From Rattus norvegicus (Eukaryota; Chordata; Mammalia; Rodentia; Muridae), in contig NC_086036.1 of assembly GCF_036323735.1 (NCBI RefSeq), positions 39,492,550 to 39,556,549 of the forward strand: 64,000 nt of DNA, given 5' to 3'. This document shows positions 14,771 through 28,815 of this stretch, piece after piece (within the stretch, counting starts at the first letter, position 1; each line of letters starts with the position of its first letter). The translations under genes were made by a program, and so were the position numbers. The notes under the pieces are model-generated. The model worked only from the letters and a program-made list of their open reading frames with translations, ran no database searches and was not told where the DNA came from.

Positions 14771-17700
14771 CGTCCTATTGGGAACTAACCGAATTCACCA
14801 TGTTACTCAGATTCGGCTGACCATATTATGATAAATCTTTAGAATTACGCATATTACAAGAGCCTGCTACTGGGAACTAACTGAATTCAGAGAGAAACAG
14901 TGTTTCAGTTCGTTAAAACGTTGCTATATCTTGAATAACAAGCTTATTACATTAGAATCCTATTGCGAACCTACTGAATTCACCATGATAACTAGATTCC
15001 GTTCCTTAAAATGTTGCTCTATATTGAAAAGCACACTCATACAAGCATGTTCCATTGGGAACTCACTGAATTCCCCTAGAAATTTTGATTCCATTCGTGA
15101 AAATTTTTCTATATCCCGAACAGTCCACTTGTTACTACTGCGGCCTATTGGAAACTAACTGAATTCACCATGTTACTCAGATTCGGCTCAACTAATTTTG
15201 ATAAACTTTACAAGAACGCATATTACAATAGACTGCTACTGGGAACTAACTGAATTCACAAAGAAACAGTGTTTCAGTTGGTTAAAACGTTGCTCTATCT
15301 TGAATAACAATCTTATTACATGCTTCTCCTATTGGGAACTTACTGAATTCACCATCATACTTAGATTCCGCTCCTTAAAATGTTGCTCTATATTGAAAAG
15401 CATACTCATACAAGCATGTCCCATTGGGAACTCACTGAATTCGCCTAGAAATTTTGATTCCATTCGTGAAAATTTTTCTATATCCCGAACAGTCCACTTA
15501 TTACTACTGCGGCCTATTGGGAACTAACCAAATTCTCCATGTTACTCAGATTCGGCTCTCCAAATTTTGATAAATCTTTAGAAGTAGACATAATACAAGA
15601 GCCTGCTACTGGGAGCTAACTGAATTCACAGAGAAACAGTGTTTCGGTTCGTTAAAACGTTGCTCTATCTTGAATAACAAGCTTATTACATCAGAATCCT
15701 ATTGTGAACCTACTGAATTCACCATAATACTTAGATTCCGTTCCTTAAATTGTTGCTCTATATTGAAAAGCACACTCATACAAGCATGTCCCATTGGGAA
15801 CTCACTGAATTCGCCTAGAAATTTTGATTCCATTCCTTAAAATTTTTCTATATCCCGAACAGTCCTCTTATTACTACTGCGGCCTATTGGGAACTAACCG
15901 AATTCACCATGTTACGCAGATTCGGCACACCAAATTTTGATAAATCTTTAGAAGTACGCATATTACAAGAGCCTGCTACTGGGAACTAACTGAATTCACA
16001 GAGAAACAGTGTTTCAGTTCGTTAAAACGTTGCTATATCTTGAATAACAAGCTTATTACATCAGAATCCTATTGGGAACCTACTGAAATCACCATGATAC
16101 TTAGATTCCATTCCTTAAAATGTTGCTCTATATTGAAAAGCACACTCATACAAGCATGTCCCATTGGGAATTCACTGAATTCGGCTAGAAATTTTGATTC
16201 CATTCGTGAAAATTTTTCTATATCCCAAACAGTCCAGTTATTACTACTCTGGCCTATTGGGAACTAACCAAATTCACCATGTTACTCAGATTCGGCTCAC
16301 CAAATTTTGATAAATCTTTAGATTAGACATAGTACAAGAGCCTGCTACTGGGAACTAACTGAATTCACAGAGAAACAGTGTTTCGGTTCGTTAAAACGTT
16401 GATCAATCTTGAATAACAAGCTTATTACATGCGAATCCTATTTCGAAACTACTGAATTCAACATTATACTTTGATTCCGTTCCTTAAAATGTTGCTCTAT
16501 ATTGAAAAGCACACTCATAAAAGCATGTCCCATTGGGAACTCACTGAATTCGCCTAGAAATTTTGATTACATTCGTGAAAATTTTTCTATATCCCGAACA
16601 GTCCACTTATTACTACTGCGGCCTATTGGGAACAACCGAATTCACCAGGTTACTCAGATTCGGCTCACCAAATTTTGATAAATCTTTAGAAGTACGCATA
16701 TTACAAGAGCCTGCTACTGGGAACTAACTGAATTCACAGAGAAACAGTGTTTCAGTTCGTTAAAACGTTGCTCTATCTTGAATAACAAGCTTATTACATC
16801 AGAATCCTATTGGGAACCTACTGAATTCACCATGATACTTAGATTCCGTTCCTTAAAATGTTGTTATATTTTGAAAAGCACACTCATACAAGCATGTCCC
16901 TTTAGGAACTCACAGAATTCGCCTAGAAATTTTGATTCCATTCGTGCAAATTTTTCTATATCTGGAACAGTCCACTTACTACTACTGCATCCTATTGGGA
17001 ACTAACCGAATTCACCTTGTTACTCAGATTCGGCTGACCATATTATGATAAATCTTCAGAATTACGCATATTACAAGAGCCTGCTTCTGGGAACTAACTG
17101 AATTCACAAAGAAACAGTGTTTCAGTTGGTTACAACGTTGCTCTATCTTGAATAACATGCTTATTACATGCTTATCCTATTGGGAACTTACTGAATTCAC
17201 CATCATACTTAGATTCCTCTCCTTAAAATGTTGCTCTATATTGAAAAGGATACTCATACAAGCATATCCCATGTGAACTCACTGAATTCGCCTAGAAATT
17301 TTGATTCCATTCGTGAAAATTTTTCTATATCCCGAACAGTCCACTTATTACTACTCCGGCCTATTGGAAACTAACCAAATTCACCATGTTACTCAGATTC
17401 GGCTCACCAAATTTTGATAAATCTTTAGAAGTAGACATACTACAAGAGCCTGCTACTGGGAGCTAACTGAATTCACAGAGAAACAGTGTTTCGGTTCGTT
17501 AAAACGTTGCTCTACCTTGAATAACAAGCTTATTACATCAGAATCCTATTGCGAACCTACTGAATTCACCATAATACTTAGATTCCGTTCCTTAAATTGT
17601 TGCTCTATATTGAAAAGCACACTCATACAAGCATGTCCCATTGGGAACTCACTGAATTCGCCTAGAAATTTTGATTCCATTCCTTAAAATTTTTCTATAT

Positions 17701-19939
17701 CCCGTACAGTCCACTTATTACTACTGCGGCCTATTGGGAACTAACCCAATTCACCATGTTACTCAGATTCGGCTCACCAAATTTTGATAAATCTTTAGAA
17801 GGACGCATATTACAAGAGCCTGCTACTGGGAACTAATTGAATTCACAAAGAAATACTGTTTCAGTTCGTTAATACGTTGCTCTATCTTGAATAACAAGCT
17901 TATTACATGAGAATGCTATTGGGAACCTACTGAATTCACCATGATACTTAGATTTCGTTCTTTAAAATGTTGCTCTATATTGAAAAGCACACTCACACAA
18001 GCATGTCCCATTGGGAACTCACTGAATAGCCTAGAAATTTTGATTCGTTTCATGAAAATTTTTCTATATCCCGAACAGTCCACTTATTACTACTGCGGCC
18101 TATGGGGAACTGACAGAATTCACCATGTTACTCAGATTCGGCTCCGGAAATTTTGATAAATCTTTAGAAGTAGACATAATACAAGAGCCTGCTACTGGGA
18201 ACTAACTGAATTCACAGAGGAACAGTGTTTCAGTTCGGTAAAACGTTGCTCTATCTTGAATAACAAGCTTATTACACGAGAATCCTATTGGGAACCTCTG
18301 AATTCACCATGATACTTAGATTCCGTTCCTTAAAATGTTGGTATATATGGAAAAGGACACTCATACAAGCATGTCCCATTGGGAACTCACTGAATTCGCC
18401 TAGAAATTTTGATTCCATTCGTGAAATTTTTTCTATATCCCGAACACTCCACTTATTACTACTGCGGCCTATTGGGAACAACCGAATTCACCAGGTTACT
18501 CAGATTCGGCTCACCAAATTTTGATAAATCTTTAGAAGTATGCATATTACAAGAGCCTGCTACTGGGAACTAACTGAATTCTCAGAGAAACAGTCTTTCA
18601 GTTCGTTGAAACGTTGCTCTATCTTGAATAACAATCTTATTACATGCGAATCCTATTTCGAAACTACTGAATTCACCATTATACTTTGATTCCGTTCCTT
18701 AAAATGTTGCTCTATATTGAAAAGCACACTCATACAAGCATGTCCCATTGGGAACTCACTGAATTCGCCTAGAAATTTTGATTCCATTCGTGAAAATTTT
18801 TCTATATCCCGAACAGTCCACTTATTACTACTGCGGCCTATTGGGAACTAACAGAATTCACCAAGTTACTCAGATTCGGCTCACCATATTTTGATAAATC
18901 TTTAGAAGTACGCATATTACAAGAGCCTGCTACTGGGAACTAACTGAATTCACAAAGAAACAGTGTTTCGGTTCGTTAAAACGTTGCTCTATTTGAATAA
19001 CAAGCTTATTACATCAGAATCCTATTGGGAACCTACTGAATTCACCATGATACTTAGATTCCGTTCCTTAAAATGTTGTTATATTTTGAAAAGCACACTC
19101 ATACAAGCATGTCCCTTTAGGAACTCACAGAATTCGCCTAGAAATTTGATTCCATTCGTGAAAATTTTTATATATCACGAACAGTCCACTTATTACTACT
19201 GCGGCCTATTTGGAACTAACCGAATTCACCAGGTTACTCAGATTCGGCTCACCAAATTTTGATAAATCTTTAGAAGTACGCATATTACAAGAGCCTGCTA
19301 CTGGGAACTAACTGAATTCACAGAGAAACAGTGTTTCGGTTCGTTAAAACGTTGCTCTATCTTGAATTACAAGCTTATTACATGCGAATCCTATTGGGGA
19401 CCTACTGAATTCACCATGATACTTAGATTCCGTTCCTTAAAATGTTGCTCTATATTGAAAAGCACTCATACAAGCATGTCCCATTGGGAACTCACTGAAT
19501 TCGCCTAGAAATTTTGATTCCATTCGTGAAAATTTTTCTATATCCCGAACAGTCCACTTATTACTACTGCGGCCTATTGGGAACTAACCGAATTCACCAA
19601 GTTACTCAGATTCGGCTCACCATATTTTGATAAATCTTTAGAAGTACGCATATTACAAGAGCCTGCTACTGGGAACTAACTGAATTCACAAAGAAACAGT
19701 GTTTCGGTTCGTTAAAACGTTGCTCTATCTTGAATAACAAGCTTATTACATGAGAATGCTATTGGGAACCTACTGAATTCACCATGATACTTAGATTCCG
19801 TTCCTTAAAATGTTGCTCTATATTGAAAAGCCCACTCATACAAGCATGTCCCATTGGGAACTCACTGAATTCGCCTAGAAATTTTGATTCCATTCGTGAT
19901 AATTTTTCTATATCTCGAACAGTCCACTTAATACTACTG
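14771..19939 (+). repeat. 14-mer satellite higher-order repeat, copy 2
   Basis: Matches 9,602-14,770 at offset 5,169 with very few differences seen by eye: G/A near 11,851 vs 17,020, G/C near 12,572 vs 17,741, G/A in subunit 3 near 10,940 vs 16,109, and A/C near 14,438 vs 19,607. That is about 0.1% divergence. Copy 1 ends in 'CTGCGTCCTATTGG' and copy 2 in 'CTGCGGCCTATTGG', which places the junctions. Confidence 0.93.
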
Positions 19940-20860
19940 CGGCCTATTGGGAACTAACCCAATTCACCATGTTACTCAGATTTGGCTCACCAAATTTTGA
20001 TAAATCTTTAGAAGTACACATATTACAAGAGCCTGCTAATGGGAACTAACTGAGTTCACAAAGAAACAGTGATTCAGTTCGTTGAAACGTTGCTCTATCT
20101 TGAATAACAAGCTTATTACGTCAGAATCCTATTGGGAACCTACTGAATTCACCATGATACTTAGATTCCGTTCCTAAATGTTGTTATATATTGAAAAGCA
20201 CACTCATACAAGCATATCCCATTGCGAGCTCATTGAACTCGCCTAGTAATTTTGATTCCATTCGTGAATATTTTTTTATATCCATATTAGTCCACTTATT
20301 ACTACTGCGGCCTATTGGGAACTAACCGAATTCACCATGTTACTCAGATTCGGCTCACCAAATTTTGATAAATCTTAGAAGTAGACATAGTACAAGAGCC
20401 TGCTACTGGAAACTAACTGAATTCACAAATAAACAGTGTTTCAGTTCGTTAATATTTGCTCTATCTTGAATAACAAGCTTATTACATGAGAATCCTATTG
20501 GGAACCTACTGAATTCACCATGATACTTAGATTCCGTTCTTTAAAATGTTGCTCTATATTGAAAAGCACACTCATACAAGCATGTCCCATTGGGAACTCA
20601 CTGAATTCACCTAGAATTTTTGATTCCATTCGTGAACATTTTTCTCTATCAAGAACTGCCCAATTATTACTATTGCGGCCTATTGGGAACTAACTGAATT
20701 CACCAAGTTACTTAGATTCGGCTCACGAAATTTGGAGAAATCTTTAAAAGTACACATATTAGTAGAGCCTGAAAATTGTACCTAACTGAATTCACGAAAA
20801 AACAGTGTTTCATTTTGTTAAAATGTTGCTCTATCTTTAAAAGTACCCTTATTACATGGA
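19880..20860 (+). repeat. Displaced copy of the A/B satellite boundary
   Basis: About 980 bp nearly identical to 22,461-23,440 at offset 2,581 (seven units). It overlaps the end of the 14-mer by about 60 bp. It runs from type-A units into one type-B half unit ('ACTTAGATTCGGCTCACGAA', then 'ATTAGTAGAGCCTGAAAATT'), after which type-A sequence resumes at about 20,861. It differs from its partner at a few sites, for example 'CCATATTAG' vs 'CCATAACAG'. Confidence 0.85.
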
Positions 20861-22460
20861 ATCCTATTGGGAACCTACTGAATTCACCATGATACTTAGA
20901 TTCCGTTCTTTAAAATGTTGCTCTATATAGAAAAGCACACTCATACAAGCATGTCCCATTGGGAACTCACTGAATTCGCGTAGAAATTTTGATTCCATTC
21001 GTGAAAATTTTTCTATATCCCGAACAGTCCACTTATTACTACTGCGGCCTATTGGGAACTAACCGAATTCACCATATTACTCAGAGTCGGCTCACCATAT
21101 TTTGATAAATCTTTAGAAGTACGCATATTACAAGAGCATGCTACTGGGAACTAACTGAATTCACAAAGAAACAGTGTTTTGGTTCGTTAAAACGTTGCTC
21201 TATCTTGAATAACAAGCTTATTACATGAGAATCCTATTGGGAACCTACTGAATTCACCATGATACTTAGATTCCGTTCCTTAAAATGTTGCTCTATATTG
21301 AAAAGCCCACTCATACAAGCATGTCCCATTGGGAACTCAGTGAATTCGCCTAGAAATTTTGATTCCATTCGTGAATATTTTTTTCTATCCCGAACAGTCC
21401 ACTTATTACTACTGCGGCCTATTGGCAACTAACCGAAATCACCATGTTACTCAGATTCGGCTCACCAAATTTTGATAAATCTTTAGAAGTAGACATAGTA
21501 CAAGAGCCTACTACTGGGAACTAACTGAATTCACAGAGAAACAGTATTTCAGTTCGTTGAAACGTTGCTCTATCTTGAATAACAATCTTATTACATGCGA
21601 ATCCTATTGCGAAACTACTGAATACACCATTATACTTTGATTCTGTTCCTTAAAATGTTGCTCTATATTGAAAAGCACACTCATACAAGCATGTCCCATT
21701 GGGAACTCACTGAATTCGCCTACAAATTTTGATTACATTCGTGAAAATTTTTCTATATCCCGAACAGTCCACTTATTACTACTGCGGCCTATTGGGAACA
21801 ACCGAATTCACCAGGTTACTCAGATTCGGCTCACCAAATTTTGATAAATCTTTAGAAGTACGCATATAACAAGAGCCTGCTACTGGGAACTAACTGAATT
21901 CACAAAGAAACGCTGTTTCAGTTCGTTAAATCGTTGCTCTATCTTGAATAACACGCTTATTACATCGAATCCTATTGGGAACCTACTGAATTCACCATGA
22001 TACTTAGATTCCGTTCTTTAAAATGTTGCTCTATTTTGAAAAGCACACTCATACAAGCATGTCCCATTGGGAAGTCACTGAATTCGCCTAGAAATTTTGA
22101 TTCCATTCCTGAAAATTTTTCTATATCCCGAACAGTCCACTTATTACTACTGCGGCCTATTGGGAACTAGCCGAATTCACCATGTTACTCAGATTTGGCT
22201 CACCTAACTTTGATAAATCTTTAGAAGTAGGCATATTACAAGAGCCTGCTACTGGGAACTAACTGAATTCACAAAGAAACAGTGTTTCGGTTGGTTAAAA
22301 CGTTGCTCTATCTTGAATAACAAGCTTATTACATGAGAATCCTATTGGGAACCTACTGAATTCACCATGATACTTACATTCCGTTCTAAAATGTTGCACT
22401 ATATTGAAAAGCACACTCATATAAGCATGTCCCATTGGGAACTCAATGAATTCGCCTAGA
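20861..22460 (+). repeat. Type-A satellite units between the duplicated boundaries
   Basis: Four to five type-A units. The unit at about 21,480-21,840 carries the variants 'GAAACTACTGAATACACCAT', 'GATTACATTCGTG' and 'GGAACAACCGAATTCACCAG'. The same combination occurs in the 14-mer near 11,270-11,480, so this looks like an older, less well preserved relative of part of that block. Confidence 0.75.
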
Positions 22461-23440
22461 AATTTTGATTCCATTCGTGATAATTTTTCTATATCTCGAA
22501 CAGTCCACTTAATACTACTGCGGCCTATTGGGAACTAACCCAATTCACCATGTTACTCAGATTTGGCTCACCAAATTTTGATAAATCTTTAGAAGTACAC
22601 ATATTACAAGAGCCTGCTAATGGGAACTAACTGAGTTCACAAAGAAACAGTGATTCAGTTCGTTGAAACGTTGCTCTATCTTGAATAACAAGCTTATTAC
22701 GTCAGAATCCTATTGGGAACCTACTGAATTCACCATGATACTTAGATTCCGTTCCTAAATGTTGTTATATATTGAAAAGCACACTCATACAAGCATATCC
22801 CATTGCGAGCTCATTGAACTCGCCTAGTAATTTTGATTCCATTCGTGAATATTTTTTTATATCCATAACAGTCCACTTATTACTACTGCGGCCTATTGGG
22901 AACTAACCGAATTCACCATGTTACTCAGATTCGGCTCACCAAATTTTGATAAATCTTAGAAGTAGACATAGTACAAGAGCCTGCTACTGGAAACTAACTG
23001 AATTCACAAATAAACAGTGTTTCAGTTCGTTAATATTTGCTCTATCTTGAATAACAAGCTTATTACATGAGAATCCTATTGGGAACCTACTGAATTCACC
23101 ATGATACTTAGATTCCGTTCTTTAAAATGTTGCTCTATATTGAAAAGCACACTCATACAAGCATGTCCCATTGGGAACTCACTGAATTCGCCTAGAATTT
23201 TTGATTCCATTCGTGAACATTTTTCTCTATCACGAACTGCCCAATTATTACTATTGCGGCCTATTGGGAACTAACTGAATTCACCAAGTTACTTAGATTC
23301 GGCTCACGAAATTTTGAGAAATCTTTAAAAGTACACATATTAGTAGAGCCTGAAAATTGTACCTAACTGAATTCACGAAAAAACAGTGTTTCATTTTGTT
23401 AAAATGTTGCTCTATCTTGAAAAGTACCCTTATTACATGC
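22461..23440 (+). repeat. A-to-B satellite boundary segment
   Basis: Partner of 19,880-20,860. This copy runs on smoothly into the type-B array, so it is the better candidate for the original boundary. Type-A markers (HindIII AAGCTT in subunit 2, 'ACTACTGCGGCC' in subunit 4) give way to type-B markers ('AGTACCCTTATTACATGCG', 'ACTATTGCGGCC', 'GAGAAATCTTTAAAAGTACA'). Confidence 0.82.
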
Positions 23441-26400
23441 GAATCCTATTGGGAACCTACTGAATTCACCATGATACTTAGATTCCGTTCTTGAAAATGT
23501 TGCTATATCTTGAAAAGCACACTAATACAAGCATCTCCCATTGGGAAATTACTGAATTCGGGTAGAAATTTTGATTCCATTTGTGAACATTTTTCTCTAT
23601 CACGAACAGTATACTTATTACTATTGCGGCCTATTGGGAACTAAATGAATTCACCTGTTACTTAGAATCGGCTCACGAAGTTTCGAGAAATCTGTAAAAG
23701 TAGATATATTGCTACAGCCGGCTAATGGGAACTAACTGATTTCACGATGTAACAGTGTTTCATTTCGTTATAAAGTTGCTCTATCTTGAATGGTACCCTT
23801 ATTACATGCGAATCCTTTAGGGAATCTACTGAATTCACTATGATACTTAGATCCGTTCGTGAAAATGTTGCTATAACTTGAAAAGCACACTCATACAAGC
23901 ACTCCCATTGTGAATAAACTGAATTCCGCTAGAAATTTTGATTCCATTCGTGAACATTTTTCTCTATCCCGAACAGTCCACTTATTACTATTGCGGCCTA
24001 TTGGGAAATAACAGAATTCACCAAGTTACTTCGATTTGGCTCACGAAATTTTGAGAAATCTTTAAAAGTATACATATTAGTAGAGCCTGCTAATGGGAAC
24101 TAACTGAATTCACGAAGAAACAGTGTTTCAATTTTTTTAAATGTTGCTCTATCTTGAATACTACCCTTATTACATGCTAATCCTAGGGGAACCTATTGAA
24201 TTCACCATGATACTGAAATTCCGTTCTTGATAATGTTGCTATATCTTGAAAAGCAAACTCATACCATCATGTCCCATTGGGAAATGACTGAATTCGGGTA
24301 GAAATTTTGATTCCATTCTTGAACATTTTTCTCTATCACGAACAGCCCACTCATTACTATTGCGGCCTTTGGGAACTAACTGAATTCACCAAGTTACTTC
24401 GATTCGGCTCACGAAATTTTGAGAAATCTTTAAAAGTAGACATATTACTAGAGCCTGCTATTGGAAACTAACTCAATTGACGAAGAAACAGTGTTTCAGT
24501 TCGTTAAAATGTTGCTCTATCTTGAATAGTAACTTCATTACATGCGAATCCTATTGGAAACCTACTGAATTCATCATGATACTTAGATTACGTTCCTGAA
24601 AATGTTGCTTTATCTTGAAAAGCACACTCATACAGGCATTCGCATTGTGAACAAACTGAATTCAGCTAGAAATTTTGATTCCATTCATGAACCTTTTTCT
24701 CTATCCCGAACAGTCCACTTATTACCATTGCGGCCTATTGGGACCTAACTGAATTCACCAAGTTACTTAGATTTGTCTCACGAAATATTGAGAAATCTTT
24801 AAAAGTACACATATTAGTAGAGCCTGCTAATGGGAACTAACTGAATTCATGAAGAAAGAGTGTTTCAGTTAATTAAAACGTTGCTCTATATTGAATAGTA
24901 CCCTTATTACATGCGAATCCTATTGTGAACCTACTGAATTCACCATGATACTTAGATCCCGATCATAAAAATGATGCTATAACTTGAAAAGCACACTCAT
25001 ACAAGCATGTCCCAATGGGAACTCACTGAATTCGCCTAGAAATTTTGATTCCATTCGTGACCATTTTTCTCTATCCCGAACAGTCCACTTATTACTATTG
25101 CGGCCTATTGGGAACTAACTGAATTCAGCAAGGTACTTCGATTCGGCTCACGATATTTTGAGAAATATTTAAAAGTACACATATTAGGAGAGCCTGCTAA
25201 TGGGAACTAACTGAATTCACGAAGAAACAGTGTTTCAGTTCGTTAATACGTTGCTCTATCTTGAATACTACCCTTATTACATGCGAATCCTATTGGGAAC
25301 CTACTGAATTCACCATGATGCTTAGATTCCGTTCTTGAAAATGTTGCTATATCTTGAAAAGCACACTCATAGAAGCATTCCAATTGTGAACAAACTGAAT
25401 TCAGCTAGAAATTTTGATTCCGTAGTGAACATTTTTCTCTATCCCGAACAGTCCACTTATTACTATTGCGGCCTATTGGGAATTAACTGAATTCACAAAC
25501 TTACTTAGATTCGGCTCACGAAATTTTGAGAAATCTTTAAAAGTACACATATTAGTAGACCCTGAAAATGGGAACTAACTGAATTCATGAAGAAACAGTG
25601 TTTCAGTTCGTTAAAATGTTGCTCTACCTTGAATACTACCCTTATTACATGCGAATCCTAGGGGAACCTATTGAATTCACCATAATACTGAAATTCCGTT
25701 CTTGAAAATGTTGCTGTATCTTGAAAAGCAAACTCATACCATCATGTCCCATTGGGAAATCACTGAATTCGGGTAGAAATTTTGATTCCATTCGTGAACA
25801 TTTTTGTCTATCACGAACAGACCACTTATTACTATTGCGGCCTTGGGAACTAACTGAATTCACCAAGTTACTTAGAATCGGCTCACGAAGTTTTGAGAAA
25901 TCTTTATAATTAGATATATTACTAGAGCCTGCTAATGGGAACGAACTGAAGTGACTAAGAAACAGTGTTTCATTTCGTTAAAATGTTGCTCTATCTTGAG
26001 TCGTACCCTTATTACATGCGAATCCTACTGGGAACCTACTGAATTCACTATGATACTTACATTCCGTTCGTGAAAATGTTGCTATAACTTGAAAAGCACG
26101 CTTATACAGGCATGTCCCTTTGGGAACAAACTGAATTCGCCTAGAAAGTTTCATTCCATTCGTGAACATTTTTCTCTATCACGAACAGTCCACTTATTAC
26201 TAATGCGGCCTATTGGGAACTACCTGAATTCACCAAGTTACTTAGATTCGGCTCACGAAATTTTGAGAAATCTATAAAAGTACACATATTAGTAGAGCCT
26301 GCTAATGGGAACTAACTGAATTCATGAAGAAACAGTGTTTCAATTCTTTAAAATGTTGCTCTATCTTGAATAGTACCCTTATTACCTGCGAATCCTATTG

Positions 26401-26689
26401 GGAACCTACTGAATTCACCGTGATACTTAGATTCCGTTCGTGAAAATGTTGCTATAACTTGAAAAGCACACTCATACAAGCATGTCCCATTGGGAACAGA
26501 CTGAATTCGGCTAGAAATTTTGATTCCATTCGTGAACATTTTCTCTATCCCGAAGAGTCCACTTATTACTCTTGTGGCCTATTGGGAACTAACTGAATTC
26601 ACCAAGTTACTTAGATGCGTCTCACGAAATTTGATAAATCTTTAAAAGTACACATATTAGTAGAGCCTGCTAATGGGAACTAACTGAAT

Positions 26690-26765
26690 TCACGAAGAAA
26701 CAGTGAATTTTATTGAATAGTACTCTTATAACATTTTTCTCTATCCCGAACAGTCCACTTATTTC
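26690..26765 (+). repeat. Truncated satellite unit, subunits 2 and 4 fused
   Basis: Subunit 2 ('GAAGAAACAGTGAATTTTAT') jumps through 'TACTCTTATAAC' straight into subunit 4 ('TTTTTCTCTATCCCGAAC'), so about two subunits (~175 bp) are missing. A matching fusion lies near 28,745-28,815. Confidence 0.82.
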
Positions 26766-28744
26766 TAAAGCAGCCTATTGGGAACTAACTGAATTCACCA
26801 AGTTACTTTGATTCGGCTCAGGAAATTTTGAGGAATCTTTGAAAGTACACATATTACTGGAGCCTCCTACTGGAGCCTCCTAATGGGATCTAACTGATTT
26901 CACGAAGAAACAGTGTTTCAGGTCGTAAAAATGTTGCTCTATCTTGAATGGTTCACTTATCACTTTCGAATCCTATAGGGAACCTACTGAATTCACCATG
27001 ATACTTAGATTCCGTTCGTGAAAATGTTGTTATAACTTGAAAAGCACACTTATACAGGTAGGTCCCATTGGGAACAAACTGAATTGGCCTATAAATTTTG
27101 ATTCTATTCTTGAACATTTTTCTCTATCCCGAACAGTCCACTTATTACTATTGCGGCCTCTTGGGAACTAACTGCATTCACCAAGTTACTTAGATTCGTC
27201 TCACGAAATTTCGAGAAATCTTTAAAAGTTCACATATTATTAGAGCCTGAAAAAGGGAACTAACTGAATTCACGAAGAAACAGTGTTAATTCGTTAAAAT
27301 GTTGCTCTATCTTGAATAGTACCCTTATTACATGCGAATCCTATTGGGAACTTACTGAATTCACCATGATACTTAGATTCCATTCTTGAAAATGTTGCTA
27401 TATCTTGAAAAGCACACTCATACAGGCATGTCCCATTGGGAAATCAATGAATTCGGGTAGAAATTTTGATTCCATTCGTGACCATTTTTCTCTACCCCGA
27501 ACAGTCCACTTATTACTATTGCGGCCTATTGGGAACTAACTGAATTTACCAAGTGACTTAGATTCTGCTCACGAAATTTTGAGAAATCTTTAAAAGTACA
27601 CATATTAGTAGAGCCTGCCTAAGGGAACTAACTGATTACACGAAGAAACAATGTTTCAGTTCGTTAAAATGTTGCTCTATCTTGAATAGTACCCTTATTA
27701 CATACGAATCCTACTGGGAACCTACTGAATTCACCATGATACTTAGATTCCGTTCGTGAAAATATTGCTATAACTAAAAAGCACACTTCTACAACCATGT
27801 CCCATTGTGAACAAACTGAATTAGCCTAGAAATTTTGATTCCGTAGTGAACATTTTTCTCTATCCCGAACAGTCCACTTATTACTATTGCGGCCTATTGG
27901 GAACTAACTGAATTTACCAAGTTACCTAGATTCGGCTCACGAAATTTTGAGAAATATTTAAAAGTACACATATTAGTAGAGCCTGCTAATGGGAACTAAC
28001 TGAATTCATGAAGAAACAGTGTTTCAGTTATTTAAAATATTGCTCTATCTTGAATAGAACCCTTATTACATGTGAATCATATTGGGAACCTACTGAATTC
28101 ACCATGATACTTAGATTCCGATAGTGAAAATATTGCTATAACTTGAAAAGTACACTCATACAAGCATGTCCCATTGGGAATTCACTGAATTCGGCTAGAA
28201 ATTTTGATTCCATTCGTGAACATTTTTCTCTATCCTGAACAGTCCACTTATTACTATTGCGGCCTATTGGGAACTAACTGAATTCACCAAGTTACTTAGA
28301 TGCGTCTCACGAAATTTTGATAAATCTTTAAAAGTACACATATTAGTAGAGCCTGCTAATGGGAACTAACTGATTCATGAAGAAACAGTGTTTCAGTTAA
28401 TTAAAATGATGCTCTCTATTGAAAAGTACCCTTATTACATGCGAATCCTATTGGGAACCTACTGAATTCACCATGATACTTAGATCCCGATCGTGAAAAT
28501 GTTGCTATAACTTGAAAAGCACACTCATACAAGATGTCACATTGGGAACTCACTGAATTCTGCTGGAAAGTTTGATTCCATTCGTGAAAATTTTTCTCTA
28601 TCCCAATCGGTCCACTTATTACTATTGCGGCCTATTGGGAACTAACTGAATTCACCAAGTTACTTAGATTCGGTTCACGAAATTTTGAGAAATTTTTAAA
28701 AGTACACATATTAATACAGCCTGTTAATGGGAACTAACTGAATT

Positions 28745-28815
28745 CACGAAGAAACAGTGAATTTTATTGAATAGTACTCTTATAACGTTTTTCTCTATCC
28801 TGAACAGTCCATTTA
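28745..28815 (+). repeat. Second copy of the truncated fused satellite unit
   Basis: Same fusion as near 26,700 ('GAAGAAACAGTGAATTTTAT', then 'TATAACGTTTTTCTCTATCC'). The following ~500 bp also share private variants with the first copy: 'TGGTTCACTTAT', 'CCTATAGGGAACC' and 'CAGGTCCCATTGGG' preceded by 'CTTATACAGG'. Confidence 0.82.

Noticed and set aside
70..19262. Recurrent + strand open frames of 71-109 codons (many starting MNNKLIT or MHITRASYW) once per satellite unit
   Set aside because: They follow the satellite period exactly, vary in length with single substitutions, have no start context or domain, and one frame simply happens to lack stops. Their repetition comes from DNA amplification, not selection on protein.
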